A DNA stretch of 64,000 nt from Komagataella phaffii GS115. Its lineage: Eukaryota; Ascomycota; Pichiomycetes; Pichiales; Pichiaceae. The stretch covers positions 434,001-498,000 of the forward strand of contig NC_012964.1 of assembly GCF_000027005.1 (NCBI RefSeq), read 5' to 3'. A model generated the notes under the pieces. It had not been told where the DNA came from, did no database searches, and saw only the letters and a program-made list of their open reading frames with translations. Of the stretch, positions 28,568-37,932 are shown one piece after another. A program made the translations under genes and the position numbers. Positions within the stretch are counted from its first letter, which is position 1. Each line of letters begins with the position of its first letter.

Positions 28568-29860
28568 CTACTTCCGTTTATGCTTGCCTTCAAATCCAGC
28601 TCGTGTTGGCTTTACAATACCACTAAACTTCTTGAGTCGTGTTTGATCTTTCCGTTTCTTTCCTTTATTTTCTTTTCTCAGTCTCAGATTCTCCTCTCTC
28701 TTATCTTGCCTTGCCTTCTGGGTAATTTCAATTGTCTCCTTTCTATCCTTCCATTCTTTTTCACTCTTTCTCTTTTTAACCTCCTTGCGCTTCAGAGATT
28801 TTTTCAGTAGTTTCTCATCATCTTTTATTTTCTTACCTTCAATACCAGCCAGTGCCTTATTCCAACGCGCCTTCTCCTGTATCTGCGCTTGTTGCTCTTT
28901 ATCAAGTTTGGAAAATTTCTCTTTCTGGCGTTCAAGAAGTTGAAGATGAGCCTTAAAGTCACCATGAGAGGGGCCCTTTTTCTTAACTTTTCTTAAGGAC
29001 GAGAGATCACTGGAGACCTTCTCACCATCTGTGAACTTGATATTATTGAACATGACATCAGCATCTATCTTCTCCTCATCATCGTCATCACTATCGCTAT
29101 CCTCTTCTTTTTCCTTCTCTTTCTCTTTTTCCTTTTGCTGTTGCTGTCTTTTCTTTTTCAGTTCGTCTTTCCGTTTTCTCTCGGCTAAGATTTGCTCTCG
29201 TGACATTGGGGCCCCCTTTGCATTAGTTCCTGGGGCCTTACGTTTCTCTCTCATGTTGTTGATTTTGGCGGTAAGCTTGTTACGCAGTTCGGAGAGTCTT
29301 TTCTCTTTCATTGCCTTTTGCTGAGCTATTTCTTCAGAAGACATCTCCTTGCTTTTAATTTCATTTCCTTCGTCGTCAAAAATGGTGGCAGGTTCTTGTG
29401 TCTTTAAAGGAGCGGGGACTTCTCTGTCTTTCTCAAGTTCAGCATCTAAGATATTGTGGTTGTTATCGTTGTCCTTTTCATCTGTTTCACTGGTGTCCTG
29501 AGCGTCTACTTGGATCTTTTTGTTTCCTGGTATAACAGCTCCCTTTCCAGCCTTCTCTCTGTTCCTCATCACATCCTTCACAGTAGCCGTTTCGACATTT
29601 TCACTATGGAAGGCAGGGTCCAATTTCTTCTTCTTATCTTGCCTGACTTCTGATATAGGCTTTTTCTTCTGCTTGCCTTGTTCTCTTATTTCGTTAGACT
29701 TATTGGAGTCTTCATAATAGTATTTGGCAGGAATTAGGGATAACAATCCATCAAAAGATGAAGCATGGCTTTTCAAGCGCTCCTAGAACTGTTAGAAATC
29801 CCAATGAATAGCGCTATAAAACCAAAAAGAAAGACAACATACCTCCAAACTGTTACTCAT
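28568..29860 (-). CDS. RRP14: Rrp14 (SURF6 homolog), nucleolar ribosome biogenesis factor, two exons
   Basis: Spliced gene: exon 1 is 29843-29860 (six codons, MSNSLE) and exon 2 is 28568-29782, giving 410 residues. The joined start reads MSNSLE|ERLKSHASSFDGLL, which fits the Rrp14 N-terminus, followed by LIPAKYYYED. The C-terminal SURF6 domain is rich in Lys/Arg/Glu (about 230-410: SSLRKVKKKGPSHGDFKAHL, RWNKALAGIEGKKIKDDE). Rrp14 acts in 40S and 60S maturation and cell polarity. Without the tiny first exon there is no ATG before the conserved block. It is divergent from VMA5, its near neighbour in S. cerevisiae. Confidence 0.9.
29783..29842 (-). other. RRP14: RRP14 intron (60 nt)
   Basis: On the minus strand the donor is GAG|GTATGT at 29842, the branch-like TTCTAAC is at 29791-29797, and the acceptor is TTCTAG at 29783. 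Phase 0 on both sides. The branch-to-acceptor distance is short (about 8 nt), but the joined protein matches the family start. Confidence 0.85.
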
Positions 29861-30077
29861 AGCTGGTTGTTCCTTCCTTTAATCACAGAGAAAAGAAATA
29901 GTCCCAAAAAAAAAATTTCAATAGAGAGAAGAGGTAGTGCCCGCTGCTAAAACTCCTATTATAATTTTCCTCTCTATAGTCTTTACGTGACATCCCTACA
30001 CCGAGACCGCATCTGGTAGTGGCAGCAAAACCATCTACCTCAACACCTATAGCTAACTTCCACTTGTTTGTTTCAGC

Positions 30078-31238
30078 ATGGCAGAACCATTGGGCAGTTA
30101 TTTGCTGATCTCTCTGCCGAAAACGCAAAACCTACTCCACGATGAGACGCAGGATTGGCTGGAGACTAACGTGAATGGAGGAAAAGTTTCAGTCACCAAC
30201 GTTGACGTTCCTGAGTTCAAGATTGGCACCCTAGACACCTTGATGCAACAGACGGAGGAAATCTCCAAGTTGGACAATCAGTTGAACCAGGCTGTTAACA
30301 AGGTGTTAGAAATCATACAGACTGTCTTTGACAAAAACCCAGCGTTTGTGGAACAGGCTAAACAAGTAGAGGGTCGTTCTGTCATTGACTATCTTGAAAA
30401 TTTCAAATGGAACACATCAAAGTATAGAACCGACCGTTCAATTCGCCAGTTAATTGACACCATATCTTTGGATGGATTGAATCTAGACAATGACGTGAAA
30501 GCTACATTTCAAAACTATAACTCTGCAAAGTCCAACTTGGCCGCTGCAGAGCGCAAACGAACTGGAGATTTGACGGTAAAGTCGTTGCATGATATTGTTG
30601 ATGAGACTGATTTTGTTCTAGACTCTGATCATTTGCAGACAATTCTGTTAGTCATTCCAAAGAATTTGGTGCAGTCTTTCCTCAATACCTACGAGACTGT
30701 GGTACCATTTGTGGTTCCCAGAAGTGCTAAAAGAATTACTGCTGATTCAGAGTTTGTGCTGTATAGTGTCATCTTATTCAAGAAGTACGTGCCCGAATTC
30801 TTGGCTGCAGCTAGAGAGAACAAGTGGATTACTCGTGAGTTTAACTATGATGAGGAGTCAATTAAACTGCTGAGAAATGAGTACAACGATGCCAGCACAC
30901 AGGAGCATTCATTGAGGAACGATCTGATAAGATTGGTTAAGGCTGCTTATGCGGATATAGTCAGTTCGTGGTTACACATCAAAATATTGAGAACTTTCAT
31001 CGAGTCAGTTTTGCGTTACGGAATCCCTCCAGATTTTTCATATTTCCTGTTAAAATTACCCCACAAAGCCATTGAGAAAGGTAAATCCCAGTTGGTAGAG
31101 AAGTTTGGTTATTTGGGAGGGGCTGCCGTCGGGGTTGACCGTCGTGGTAAAATTGTCAAAGATTCTCTACATGAATATGCCAGTCTGGTGGATACCGACT
31201 ATCAACCATTTGTGCTATATGAGCTGGAGATTAACTAG
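30078..31238 (+). CDS. VMA5: Vma5, V-ATPase subunit C
   Basis: A 386-residue subunit C of the vacuolar H+-ATPase V1 sector, which links V1 to the stator and controls reversible assembly with glucose. Length matches yeast Vma5 (392). Conserved parts include LISLPKTQNLLHDETQDWLE at the start, GTLDTLMQQTEEISKLD (about 50-66), RTDRSIRQLIDTIS, and LRTFIESVLRYGIPPDFSYF near the C-terminus. Confidence 0.96.
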   Translation: MAEPLGSYLLISLPKTQNLLHDETQDWLETNVNGGKVSVTNVDVPEFKIGTLDTLMQQTEEISKLDNQLNQAVNKVLEIIQTVFDKNPAFVEQAKQVEGRSVIDYLENFKWNTSKYRTDRSIRQLIDTISLDGLNLDNDVKATFQNYNSAKSNLAAAERKRTGDLTVKSLHDIVDETDFVLDSDHLQTILLVIPKNLVQSFLNTYETVVPFVVPRSAKRITADSEFVLYSVILFKKYVPEFLAAARENKWITREFNYDEESIKLLRNEYNDASTQEHSLRNDLIRLVKAAYADIVSSWLHIKILRTFIESVLRYGIPPDFSYFLLKLPHKAIEKGKSQLVEKFGYLGGAAVGVDRRGKIVKDSLHEYASLVDTDYQPFVLYELEIN

Positions 31239-31427
31239 AGTGTAGAAAATGGTTGGTATAACACTATCTGATTATTTGAATTGTAGATGTAGTTGAAGGT
31301 TCATTCTTGAGTCACTTGATGCGTATTCCCCAGGGAAAAGCAGGAAGTTGGGGGGCAGAAACACGTTCGCGTCATCTAGTTTTTTCGATTGTGATTATTT
31401 TGTCTGTGTAAGCAAAACACCAGCTCA

Positions 31428-33215
31428 ATGTCAAGTAATGTCCCCAGGACACCTCCTCTACAAAGGAGGATGTCCAATCGAAGTTCCTATAAAAGTCCTA
31501 TGGAAAGCCCTTTAAAAATGATGAAGACAAATTCCAGCAAGAGGAGCCCCATCAAGACATCCTCGGCAGATTACACCAAGGTAGTGGTTAGATTTAGACC
31601 TTCAATTTTTAGACACGGTGAGTCACAAGAGATAGTAGACGATAATTTGGCTCTGGGCAAAAAGACGGACAGTCAATTAATAACAATAGAGCCCCATCAG
31701 TCGGTTTATATTAGTGGAACCTCGTTTTCAGGCAGGTTTACCTTTGATAGAGTGTTTGGACCTGAGACTTCACAGACAGAAGTATTTGATTATTCAATCA
31801 ATGAGACAGTCAATGACTTTTGCAATGGCTATAACGGTACAATTTTTGCCTACGGACAGACAGGATCCGGTAAAACACACACCATGCTAGGAAATATGGA
31901 CTCCCCTAGTGAATATGGAGTGGTGCCAAGGGTAGCTGATAAACTTTTTGAACAGATAGCAAATGGAAGTCCCTCTTCAGAGTACACGGTGAGTATTGGT
32001 GTGCTAGAAATTTACATGGAACAACTGCGGGACCTGTTGAACCCCGATAACAGCAACAATCTATGTATTAGAGATAGTGGAGCGCTTTCTGAAGGTGTGA
32101 CTGTCCAACATTTGGAAACCCGGTATGTGAGTAGTAAGGATGAGTTGTTAGGTGCCGTTATCCTAGCCAATAAACTGCGGACAACTGGAGTAACCGACGC
32201 CAATGCTGATAGTTCCAGGTCGCATGCCATCTTTCAAATCAAACTAGCACAACGATCATTGGACGACGGGGTTGTCAAAATCAGTACTTTATTCTTGGTT
32301 GACTTAGCTGGCTCCGAAAGAATAGCACGTACTGGTGCTACCGGGCAGACCTTGGAAGAGGCCAAGAAGATCAACACATCTTTGTCGGCTTTAGGAAATG
32401 TGATTAATGCGTTGACCGATGGTCAATCCACCTACATTCCTTATCGTGATTCTAAGCTGACGAGAATTTTACAGGAATCATTGGGAGGGAATGCACGCAC
32501 AACTTTGATTGTGAATTGTTCTCCCGATCAAGTTGATGAAGGGGAATCGGTATCTGCCTTACGGTTTGGCGCGCGTGCCAAAAGGATTCAAAATAAGGCA
32601 AGAGTAAACCAAGAGATTGCATCTACTGAGCTGCAGAAGCGTTTGGTAACTTTAGAGAGTGAAAACGCTGCGTTGATACATCGTGTTGCTGAACTAGAAG
32701 AACAATCAAAGTTGAAGGAAATCCAGCAGGAAGCTACCAACACCGTCACCGTTGACGCAACCAAGATAAAGCGACTTGAATCATCTGTTTCTCAGCTTGC
32801 GATACGGTTGAAACAAAACGAAGCTATCACAGAGGAGCTTACTCAGGAACTTGATCGAGCCCGTGCCATCAATGAAAGACGAAAGATAAAAATTGAACAA
32901 CTTGAAAAGGCTATGCAAGCTCAGCATGAAGACATGATCATGGAAACTGACAAGTTTGCAAACAAATTGTCGTATTTAAAGGCGAGAATAACAAGTGTTA
33001 AGAGGATGAATCAGACCCAAGTACCGTACAATGAAGATGGTTTACAGCCAGCTGTAAACATATACGAATCACCGACTACACTGGAGGAAAATGAAGAAGG
33101 ATTAGAATCTCTGTCGATCAATGTTTGCAGGTCGCCGGTGCAATTCTCAAACAAAGCTGGTCTACATCTTAACATTGTTAAACCTATGAGGGGAGGGTCC
33201 GCAAAGCCAGCATGA
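31428..33215 (+). CDS. SMY1: Kinesin-1-like motor protein, SMY1 by position
   Basis: A 595-residue kinesin with an N-terminal motor (about 48-400) and coiled coil (about 405-520). The P-loop GQTGSGKT (143-150), switch I NADSSRSH (259-266) and switch II DLAGSE (292-297) are intact. The motor resembles fungal conventional kinesin heavy chain: QTLEEAKKINTSLSALGNVI, PYRDSKLTRILQESLGGNAR and LIVNCSP. The tail is very short compared with fungal kinesin-1 (over 900 aa) but similar in size to S. cerevisiae Smy1. In S. cerevisiae SMY1 (YKL079W) follows VMA5 (YKL080W), as here. The N-terminal 47 residues are rich in SP and basic sites. Confidence 0.85.
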   Translation: MSSNVPRTPPLQRRMSNRSSYKSPMESPLKMMKTNSSKRSPIKTSSADYTKVVVRFRPSIFRHGESQEIVDDNLALGKKTDSQLITIEPHQSVYISGTSFSGRFTFDRVFGPETSQTEVFDYSINETVNDFCNGYNGTIFAYGQTGSGKTHTMLGNMDSPSEYGVVPRVADKLFEQIANGSPSSEYTVSIGVLEIYMEQLRDLLNPDNSNNLCIRDSGALSEGVTVQHLETRYVSSKDELLGAVILANKLRTTGVTDANADSSRSHAIFQIKLAQRSLDDGVVKISTLFLVDLAGSERIARTGATGQTLEEAKKINTSLSALGNVINALTDGQSTYIPYRDSKLTRILQESLGGNARTTLIVNCSPDQVDEGESVSALRFGARAKRIQNKARVNQEIASTELQKRLVTLESENAALIHRVAELEEQSKLKEIQQEATNTVTVDATKIKRLESSVSQLAIRLKQNEAITEELTQELDRARAINERRKIKIEQLEKAMQAQHEDMIMETDKFANKLSYLKARITSVKRMNQTQVPYNEDGLQPAVNIYESPTTLEENEEGLESLSINVCRSPVQFSNKAGLHLNIVKPMRGGSAKPA

Positions 33216-33253
33216 AAAGTAAAATTAGGTTTTTATATGTATTTCATTTCTAT

Positions 33254-34543
33254 TCATTCATTTAAAGCCTTTTCTCCGTCCTTAAGACAAAGAATAGACC
33301 GCACATCACTAGTAAATCTTAAACTGTTTAGCAGTGGAAGAAGATTCATGAGCTCAGTGTCGTTGGGGTCATTGATCCATCCCTCCACCATTATTCCATT
33401 GAAATTATGTTTGCAATAACTGATAGGCGAATTGTCAATGATCACATAATTGGCCAACGAATCCTTCGCTGGAATGGATTTCCTTCTGGATTTTCCTTGT
33501 CGGGGGGTTGAAGGCGGAGATAAAAGAGGTTCTTGCGGAGATAGTAAAATGCTCAAGTCCTTGATGTATCCCTTTCCCTTTTCCCAAACACAGTTATTCC
33601 TGTAATATCTTGCTTCGAATAGTTTCTTGGAGGAGCTCTGATTCTTCTCCGTAAAAGATACATCTTGTTCTAGCAAATCGATTACGGGATCTGCATATTC
33701 TTGAATACTGGCGGTGAAACATACGAGGCTGAACCATTGCTTAACCAACTTTAGGAACTCCACAACATACGGCCGCTTATAGATATAATATAACGCGATC
33801 ATATCGTTAGACATTTTTATTTCTACCATTTGTCCTTTTGCCTTGCCCAACACTGATGAATTGTGGCTGGAAAGAGAATGGATCAGTGTTTCATCCAGAT
33901 CCAGCACTAGCACCTTCTTTGGTAGTTCGGGAGGCTTATTCAAATTGAAACTATTATTGATGAGAAGGATGGGAAAAACAAACTTCGTCTTTTTCCGGGG
34001 TGCCTTTTTGACGCTTTGTATCGTATTAGCATCTGTATGTCGAGTAGTTGGTGCTCTTAGTGGGCTCGGAGTAGCCTCATCTGAAGTCATGGGTGATTTC
34101 ATTGTATCTATTTCTTGCTGTGGGAACTCAACTTCTATGTCATCGGACTCAGCAATTGTATCTAGCAACGAGTAACTTGAATCTGCGATGTTCTCTGAGC
34201 TCTGGCTAATAATGGAGTCATCTTCCGGAAACTCCTCTTCTATAGGAGCGCCGCCTGTTGCATCTTTGCTGAGCAATCTAAAGGGAAATAGTACAATTGA
34301 GATGATGAACTTCAAAGGGGAAAAAACCAGCAAGTTCGGAAAGAACCAGATTATTGACACTAGCGTTTGCCACAGCGTTACGCTTGTCTTGACTACCGGT
34401 ATTTCAGGATAGTCAACCCTTGTAACTATGTCTGAGTCCTCAGTCTGATCTACGTCCAGATCCAAAGTAGTCTCCTTCTGAGGTTGCTTCTCTTGCAATG
34501 AACCTCCATGAACTCTGCTGGAGAGAAACTGAATCGCATTCAT
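33254..34543 (-). CDS. NEM1: Nem1, catalytic subunit of the Nem1-Spo7 lipin phosphatase
   Basis: A 429-residue membrane-bound HAD phosphatase. Nem1-Spo7 dephosphorylates the lipin Pah1 at the ER/nuclear envelope and so controls triacylglycerol and membrane synthesis. A hydrophobic region (about 56-90) anchors it. The catalytic motif DLDETLIHS starts at residue 215, with both aspartates present, followed by KRPYVVEFLKLV, CFTASIQEYADPVID, YIKDLS and the DNSPISY motif. A Ser-rich insert (about 330-350) separates YIKDLS from DNSP. Length is near yeast Nem1 (446). Confidence 0.93.
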   Translation of the reverse strand: MNAIQFLSSRVHGGSLQEKQPQKETTLDLDVDQTEDSDIVTRVDYPEIPVVKTSVTLWQTLVSIIWFFPNLLVFSPLKFIISIVLFPFRLLSKDATGGAPIEEEFPEDDSIISQSSENIADSSYSLLDTIAESDDIEVEFPQQEIDTMKSPMTSDEATPSPLRAPTTRHTDANTIQSVKKAPRKKTKFVFPILLINNSFNLNKPPELPKKVLVLDLDETLIHSLSSHNSSVLGKAKGQMVEIKMSNDMIALYYIYKRPYVVEFLKLVKQWFSLVCFTASIQEYADPVIDLLEQDVSFTEKNQSSSKKLFEARYYRNNCVWEKGKGYIKDLSILLSPQEPLLSPPSTPRQGKSRRKSIPAKDSLANYVIIDNSPISYCKHNFNGIMVEGWINDPNDTELMNLLPLLNSLRFTSDVRSILCLKDGEKALNE

Positions 34544-35205
34544 AGTACATCAGGACTTCTCTATCCTCTTACTAGCAAGCGTTGTGTATACTGGTAGCTG
34601 AACTGTTGTGCAGGAGCAGCGGTTGGGCCCCCAAATAAAATGTGGTGTATGGGCGTATGTTGGGGTTGGATATGGTAGAGATGGCTCTAGAATTGCCAGC
34701 GATGAAGGAAGTTCGGGACAGATGGTTGTTAGTTTACATAGACAGATGTTAAGGATTCTGGGAGGCTTGAAACAGTCACTGTTCGGTATGTTAGGTGTTG
34801 GATTGCCGTTGGGTCACTATACGACGGCTGTGATCTAACTGTTGATTTTTCATGTGCGGCGTTGCTTGGTAAGCCTGCAGAAGCAAGACTCTTGCGGCTA
34901 GTACAGCATGAACAGGATGTTGGATGTCCATCCCTCCAGTTCTCAATGAAGTTCCAGTTACTCCAGTAATAGCTTGAACTCTGTGTAAGCTCCTACTACG
35001 CTGTGGCTTACAAACGAAATGGCACCTTCTGTAACGCTGTCTAAAAGCTACTCCCCCTCACTTTTTTGCCCTGAGTTTGCAGTAGTCCGAGGAGGTTCAA
35101 ACTCGCAATCTTTTTCATGTGATAATCTGAAGGAGTGTGGAGAAATCCAAAAAAAAAAGATAAGACTTTAAATACCCCTTCATTCTCCTTTCCTTCAAGT
35201 TGATA
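34544..35205. other. Intergenic region NEM1-SDR
   Basis: A 660-base divergent gap. Open frames here (for example around 34608-34838) begin with non-ATG codons and resemble no family. No tRNA or snoRNA signature was recognised. The last 50 bases before the SDR gene are A-rich then CT-rich, like a yeast core promoter. Confidence 0.45.
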
Positions 35206-36018
35206 ATGGTGAACTTAGACGTGAATGGTAAATCTGTGGTGATCACTGGAGGCAGTAGAGGGCTTGGCTTGCATTGTGCTGAAGTTTATGTCTTAAATGG
35301 GGCCAAGAGAGTGGTTATCACATCAAGGAAAGAAGATCAATGCATGAAAGCAGTGCAATATTTGAAGGATCTGTCCACCACTGCCAATCCTGAGGTGGAA
35401 ATTGACTTCATTGCTGCCGATCTGTCTACGGACGAAGGTGCCAAGAGACTGAAGTCAGAATACCAGCAAAGATATGGAGATCGTCTGAACATTTTGGTTG
35501 CTAACGCTGGAGCAACTTGGGGTGCTAACTTTGAAGATCATTCAAGAAAAGCTATAGATAAAGTATTAGGCTTGAATGTTGCGGGTGTGTTCCAAACGAT
35601 CCAACTTTTTGGAGAGTTTTTGGAGAAGGCTGGAACTCCAAAAGATCCATCCAGAGTACTCATCATGTCCTCGGTCGCAGGGTTGACGACTTCTTTCCCT
35701 GCCGGGGGAACCTATGGATATTTAGCATCCAAAGCAGCAGTTTCTCATTTAGGTAAAACCTTAGCTGTGGAACTTGGGCCTAGAAATATCACAGTTAATG
35801 TTCTAGCACCAGGATTCTTCCCAACAAAAATGTCCAACGGTTTACTAGACGTAGTTGGTGATCAGATGGTGAAAAACAATCCAAGACGAAGACTGGGCGA
35901 GAAAGAAGATATCCAGTATCTGGTACTGTACTTGAGTTCATCTTTAAGTAATTACGTAAATGGGGCAGTGATTCCTTTAGATGGCGGGTCACATCTTGTT
36001 GGTCTGCCCAAGTTATAA
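35206..36018 (+). CDS. Short-chain dehydrogenase/reductase, possibly peroxisomal
   Basis: A 270-residue classical SDR. Cofactor motif TGGSRGLG is at 14-21, NAG at 100-102, the catalytic serine is in MSSVAG (about 155), and YxxxK is Tyr172/Lys176. Residue Arg41 after the second strand (ITSRKED) suggests NADPH. The closest general resemblance is to fungal 3-oxoacyl-reductase/RhlG-like enzymes; the substrate cannot be told. The protein ends in PKL, a non-canonical relative of the SKL peroxisomal signal. The ATG at 35206 is chosen over an upstream TTG. Confidence 0.85.
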   Translation: MVNLDVNGKSVVITGGSRGLGLHCAEVYVLNGAKRVVITSRKEDQCMKAVQYLKDLSTTANPEVEIDFIAADLSTDEGAKRLKSEYQQRYGDRLNILVANAGATWGANFEDHSRKAIDKVLGLNVAGVFQTIQLFGEFLEKAGTPKDPSRVLIMSSVAGLTTSFPAGGTYGYLASKAAVSHLGKTLAVELGPRNITVNVLAPGFFPTKMSNGLLDVVGDQMVKNNPRRRLGEKEDIQYLVLYLSSSLSNYVNGAVIPLDGGSHLVGLPKL

Positions 36019-36085
36019 AAATAATGTCTTTTCTTCTCTCTAACAAGATTAGATTGCGAGAAAAAGAGTTCAGTTTGTCCGTTTA

Positions 36086-37573
36086 CTAAGGCTTTCCTCT
36101 TCCTCTGCCTCTTCCTCTAGGCTTGCCTCTACCACGGAAAGAACCTACGGGACGTTTATCAGCCTCGTCATCTCTGACAGTGTTGAAATCGTCCCTCAGC
36201 CTGTAATTGAAATTGAAGCCTTCACATTTGCTTTCCATTTGAATGCGTCCCTCTTCGTCGAGGTTTAAGATCATTTGCCCTAAGCTCAGATCACACAAGT
36301 TGAAATGCCATGAATTTTGGAAAGAAACGTAGTAAAGATCGTTGAGCTGTCTAATGATAGAGTTGAGCTCTTTAGTCTTAAGCATCTCATCTTCGGTGGA
36401 GGAAGAAGAGTCGTCGGCGTCGTTGGTGCTGTGTTCGTTGTCTCTGTTGAGTTGAAGAGGATATATGACCTCTGAAGACTTGGTAGTAATGGGAATCTTG
36501 TCGAAAACTTCAAGTGCAAGACCAAGTGAACGGATCATCAGTGGATCGTTAAGATTAAAGAGCATAGACTCGTACTTTGTGTGTATGTTTTTCCAAATTG
36601 TTGCCAACTTATTACGGGAATCGTTGAACTTGATCTTGAAACTCTCAAAATTGGGGTTGATTGAAAGCTCATTATAGGACGATGAGTATTTGAAGTGCAA
36701 AGAGTTCGAAATTGTGTAGTCCATTTTGAAGAAAATCGACAAATGCTCTAAAATAGGCTCTCTAGTAGGAGACTGGTGGGTAATAAAGAACTTGATAGCT
36801 TTGTTGTAATCAGTTGGGTTCTTTGTAGAGTACTCTATAATAGTGTTAATAAGTTTACCAAGTTGCATGAAAGTAATCCAGATATTTCCTGGGTCGCCTG
36901 AAATTGGCAGCAATTGGTTTGGATTTGTGTCTATAATGGAGGCCAAGTTAGGGTCGGAGGTGATATCATTGCTATCAAATGAGGTACCTTGGTGGAACAA
37001 TTTATGATATGACAGAGATCCTCCAATACCTGTCAACAGGATGGAGTGGCCCAGTCTTGGTACATTAACCTTGTAGAGGGTATCGTGGTCAATTACATGA
37101 AGATTAGGAACAGCGTAGATACCGTGCTTAAACTTATTCAGAACAACTAAGTCCTCACACATCCCATATATCGTGTAAACTGGAATCTTCAACTGGTAAT
37201 CTCCACGGATAAAATCCTGCAGTTCGGACAATTTTTCATCTTTCAACAAAATTTTCAGGTTGAAGTCTTGATTCGACAAATGCTCTACATTATCACCAGT
37301 AACTTTACTGAGTTTGGATATTCTCAAAATAGTTTCCTCTCTCAAAAGAGGAGAAAACTCAACAATATGACGAAGGTATGACTCATGGATTCTGTCGACA
37401 CTTTCCTGTTCCAGAAAACCAAAGTTGCCAGTATGAATAATTAGGTCGGCGTTATGAATATCAGCAAGCTCGTTTAGAAGGGTAAGTTTTCCTCTAAGAT
37501 CAGCTATCAGGACGATTTTCACGCCCTCTTTTTCAAATACCTTCGTGCTTACTATAGCTGGTGGTGGCGGCAT
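36086..37573 (-). CDS. Metallophosphoesterase-like fungal protein with degenerate metal site and RG tail
   Basis: A 495-residue protein. The N-terminus (KIVLIADLRGKLTLLNELAD, then ADLIIHTGNFGF) has the beta-alpha-beta layout of calcineurin-like phosphoesterases, but the DxH motif reads DLR and the GD motif reads GN, so metal binding looks lost. Later HGIYAVPNLHVIDHD, LLTGIGGSLSYH and FFITHQSPT sit where the remaining motifs would fall. I think this is the fungal DUF2433-type family, whose function is unknown to me. The last 20 residues are an RG/RGRGK tail typical of RNA-binding proteins. Confidence 0.65.
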   Translation of the reverse strand: MPPPPAIVSTKVFEKEGVKIVLIADLRGKLTLLNELADIHNADLIIHTGNFGFLEQESVDRIHESYLRHIVEFSPLLREETILRISKLSKVTGDNVEHLSNQDFNLKILLKDEKLSELQDFIRGDYQLKIPVYTIYGMCEDLVVLNKFKHGIYAVPNLHVIDHDTLYKVNVPRLGHSILLTGIGGSLSYHKLFHQGTSFDSNDITSDPNLASIIDTNPNQLLPISGDPGNIWITFMQLGKLINTIIEYSTKNPTDYNKAIKFFITHQSPTREPILEHLSIFFKMDYTISNSLHFKYSSSYNELSINPNFESFKIKFNDSRNKLATIWKNIHTKYESMLFNLNDPLMIRSLGLALEVFDKIPITTKSSEVIYPLQLNRDNEHSTNDADDSSSSTEDEMLKTKELNSIIRQLNDLYYVSFQNSWHFNLCDLSLGQMILNLDEEGRIQMESKCEGFNFNYRLRDDFNTVRDDEADKRPVGSFRGRGKPRGRGRGRGKP

Positions 37574-37932
37574 ACTTGAGGGCAGTAGGTGGTAGTTGGA
37601 GGAGGAGAGGAGAAGATGTCGAGAGAAGAAAAAAGATTCATATTACGTAAGCAGGGTATACGGACGGATAGAGGTTAGCGGGAATGTCATGATTGGTTCA
37701 CACATATCGGAAAGGGACAAGTGGGAGGAGGACCAGCTGTTCAAGAAAGGATTCTGTAACATATGAATGAAAAAGAGAAAAAAGGTGTAAATAGTTTAGT
37801 CCGAAGATCTCAAGACTAACTACCAAAACATCAATGATCTGCGCATTGACTTGGTTCAAGCTTACAACGATCTCAAAAACCATCTATCCTCAATGCATTA
37901 AAGTACAAATAAATAAAATAGCAAATTCATCT
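37574..37932. other. Intergenic region with weak plus-strand coding signs
   Basis: About 360 bases upstream of the phosphoesterase-like gene. Two plus-strand stretches look faintly coding: 25 codons from the ATG at 37689 and a final 33-codon frame ending near 37902. They cannot be joined by any splice pair with good signals and matching phase, so no gene is called. Confidence 0.35.

Noticed and set aside
34608..34838. A 76-codon frame in the NEM1-SDR gap
   Set aside because: Non-ATG start, no recognisable motif, and no better splice-joined version found.
37689..37902. Possible small plus-strand spliced gene between the phosphoesterase-like gene and the complex I subunit
   Set aside because: Two coding-looking pieces exist, but the only donor is a poor GTAACA, no TACTAAC lies in the short gap, and the splice phase does not join the two frames.
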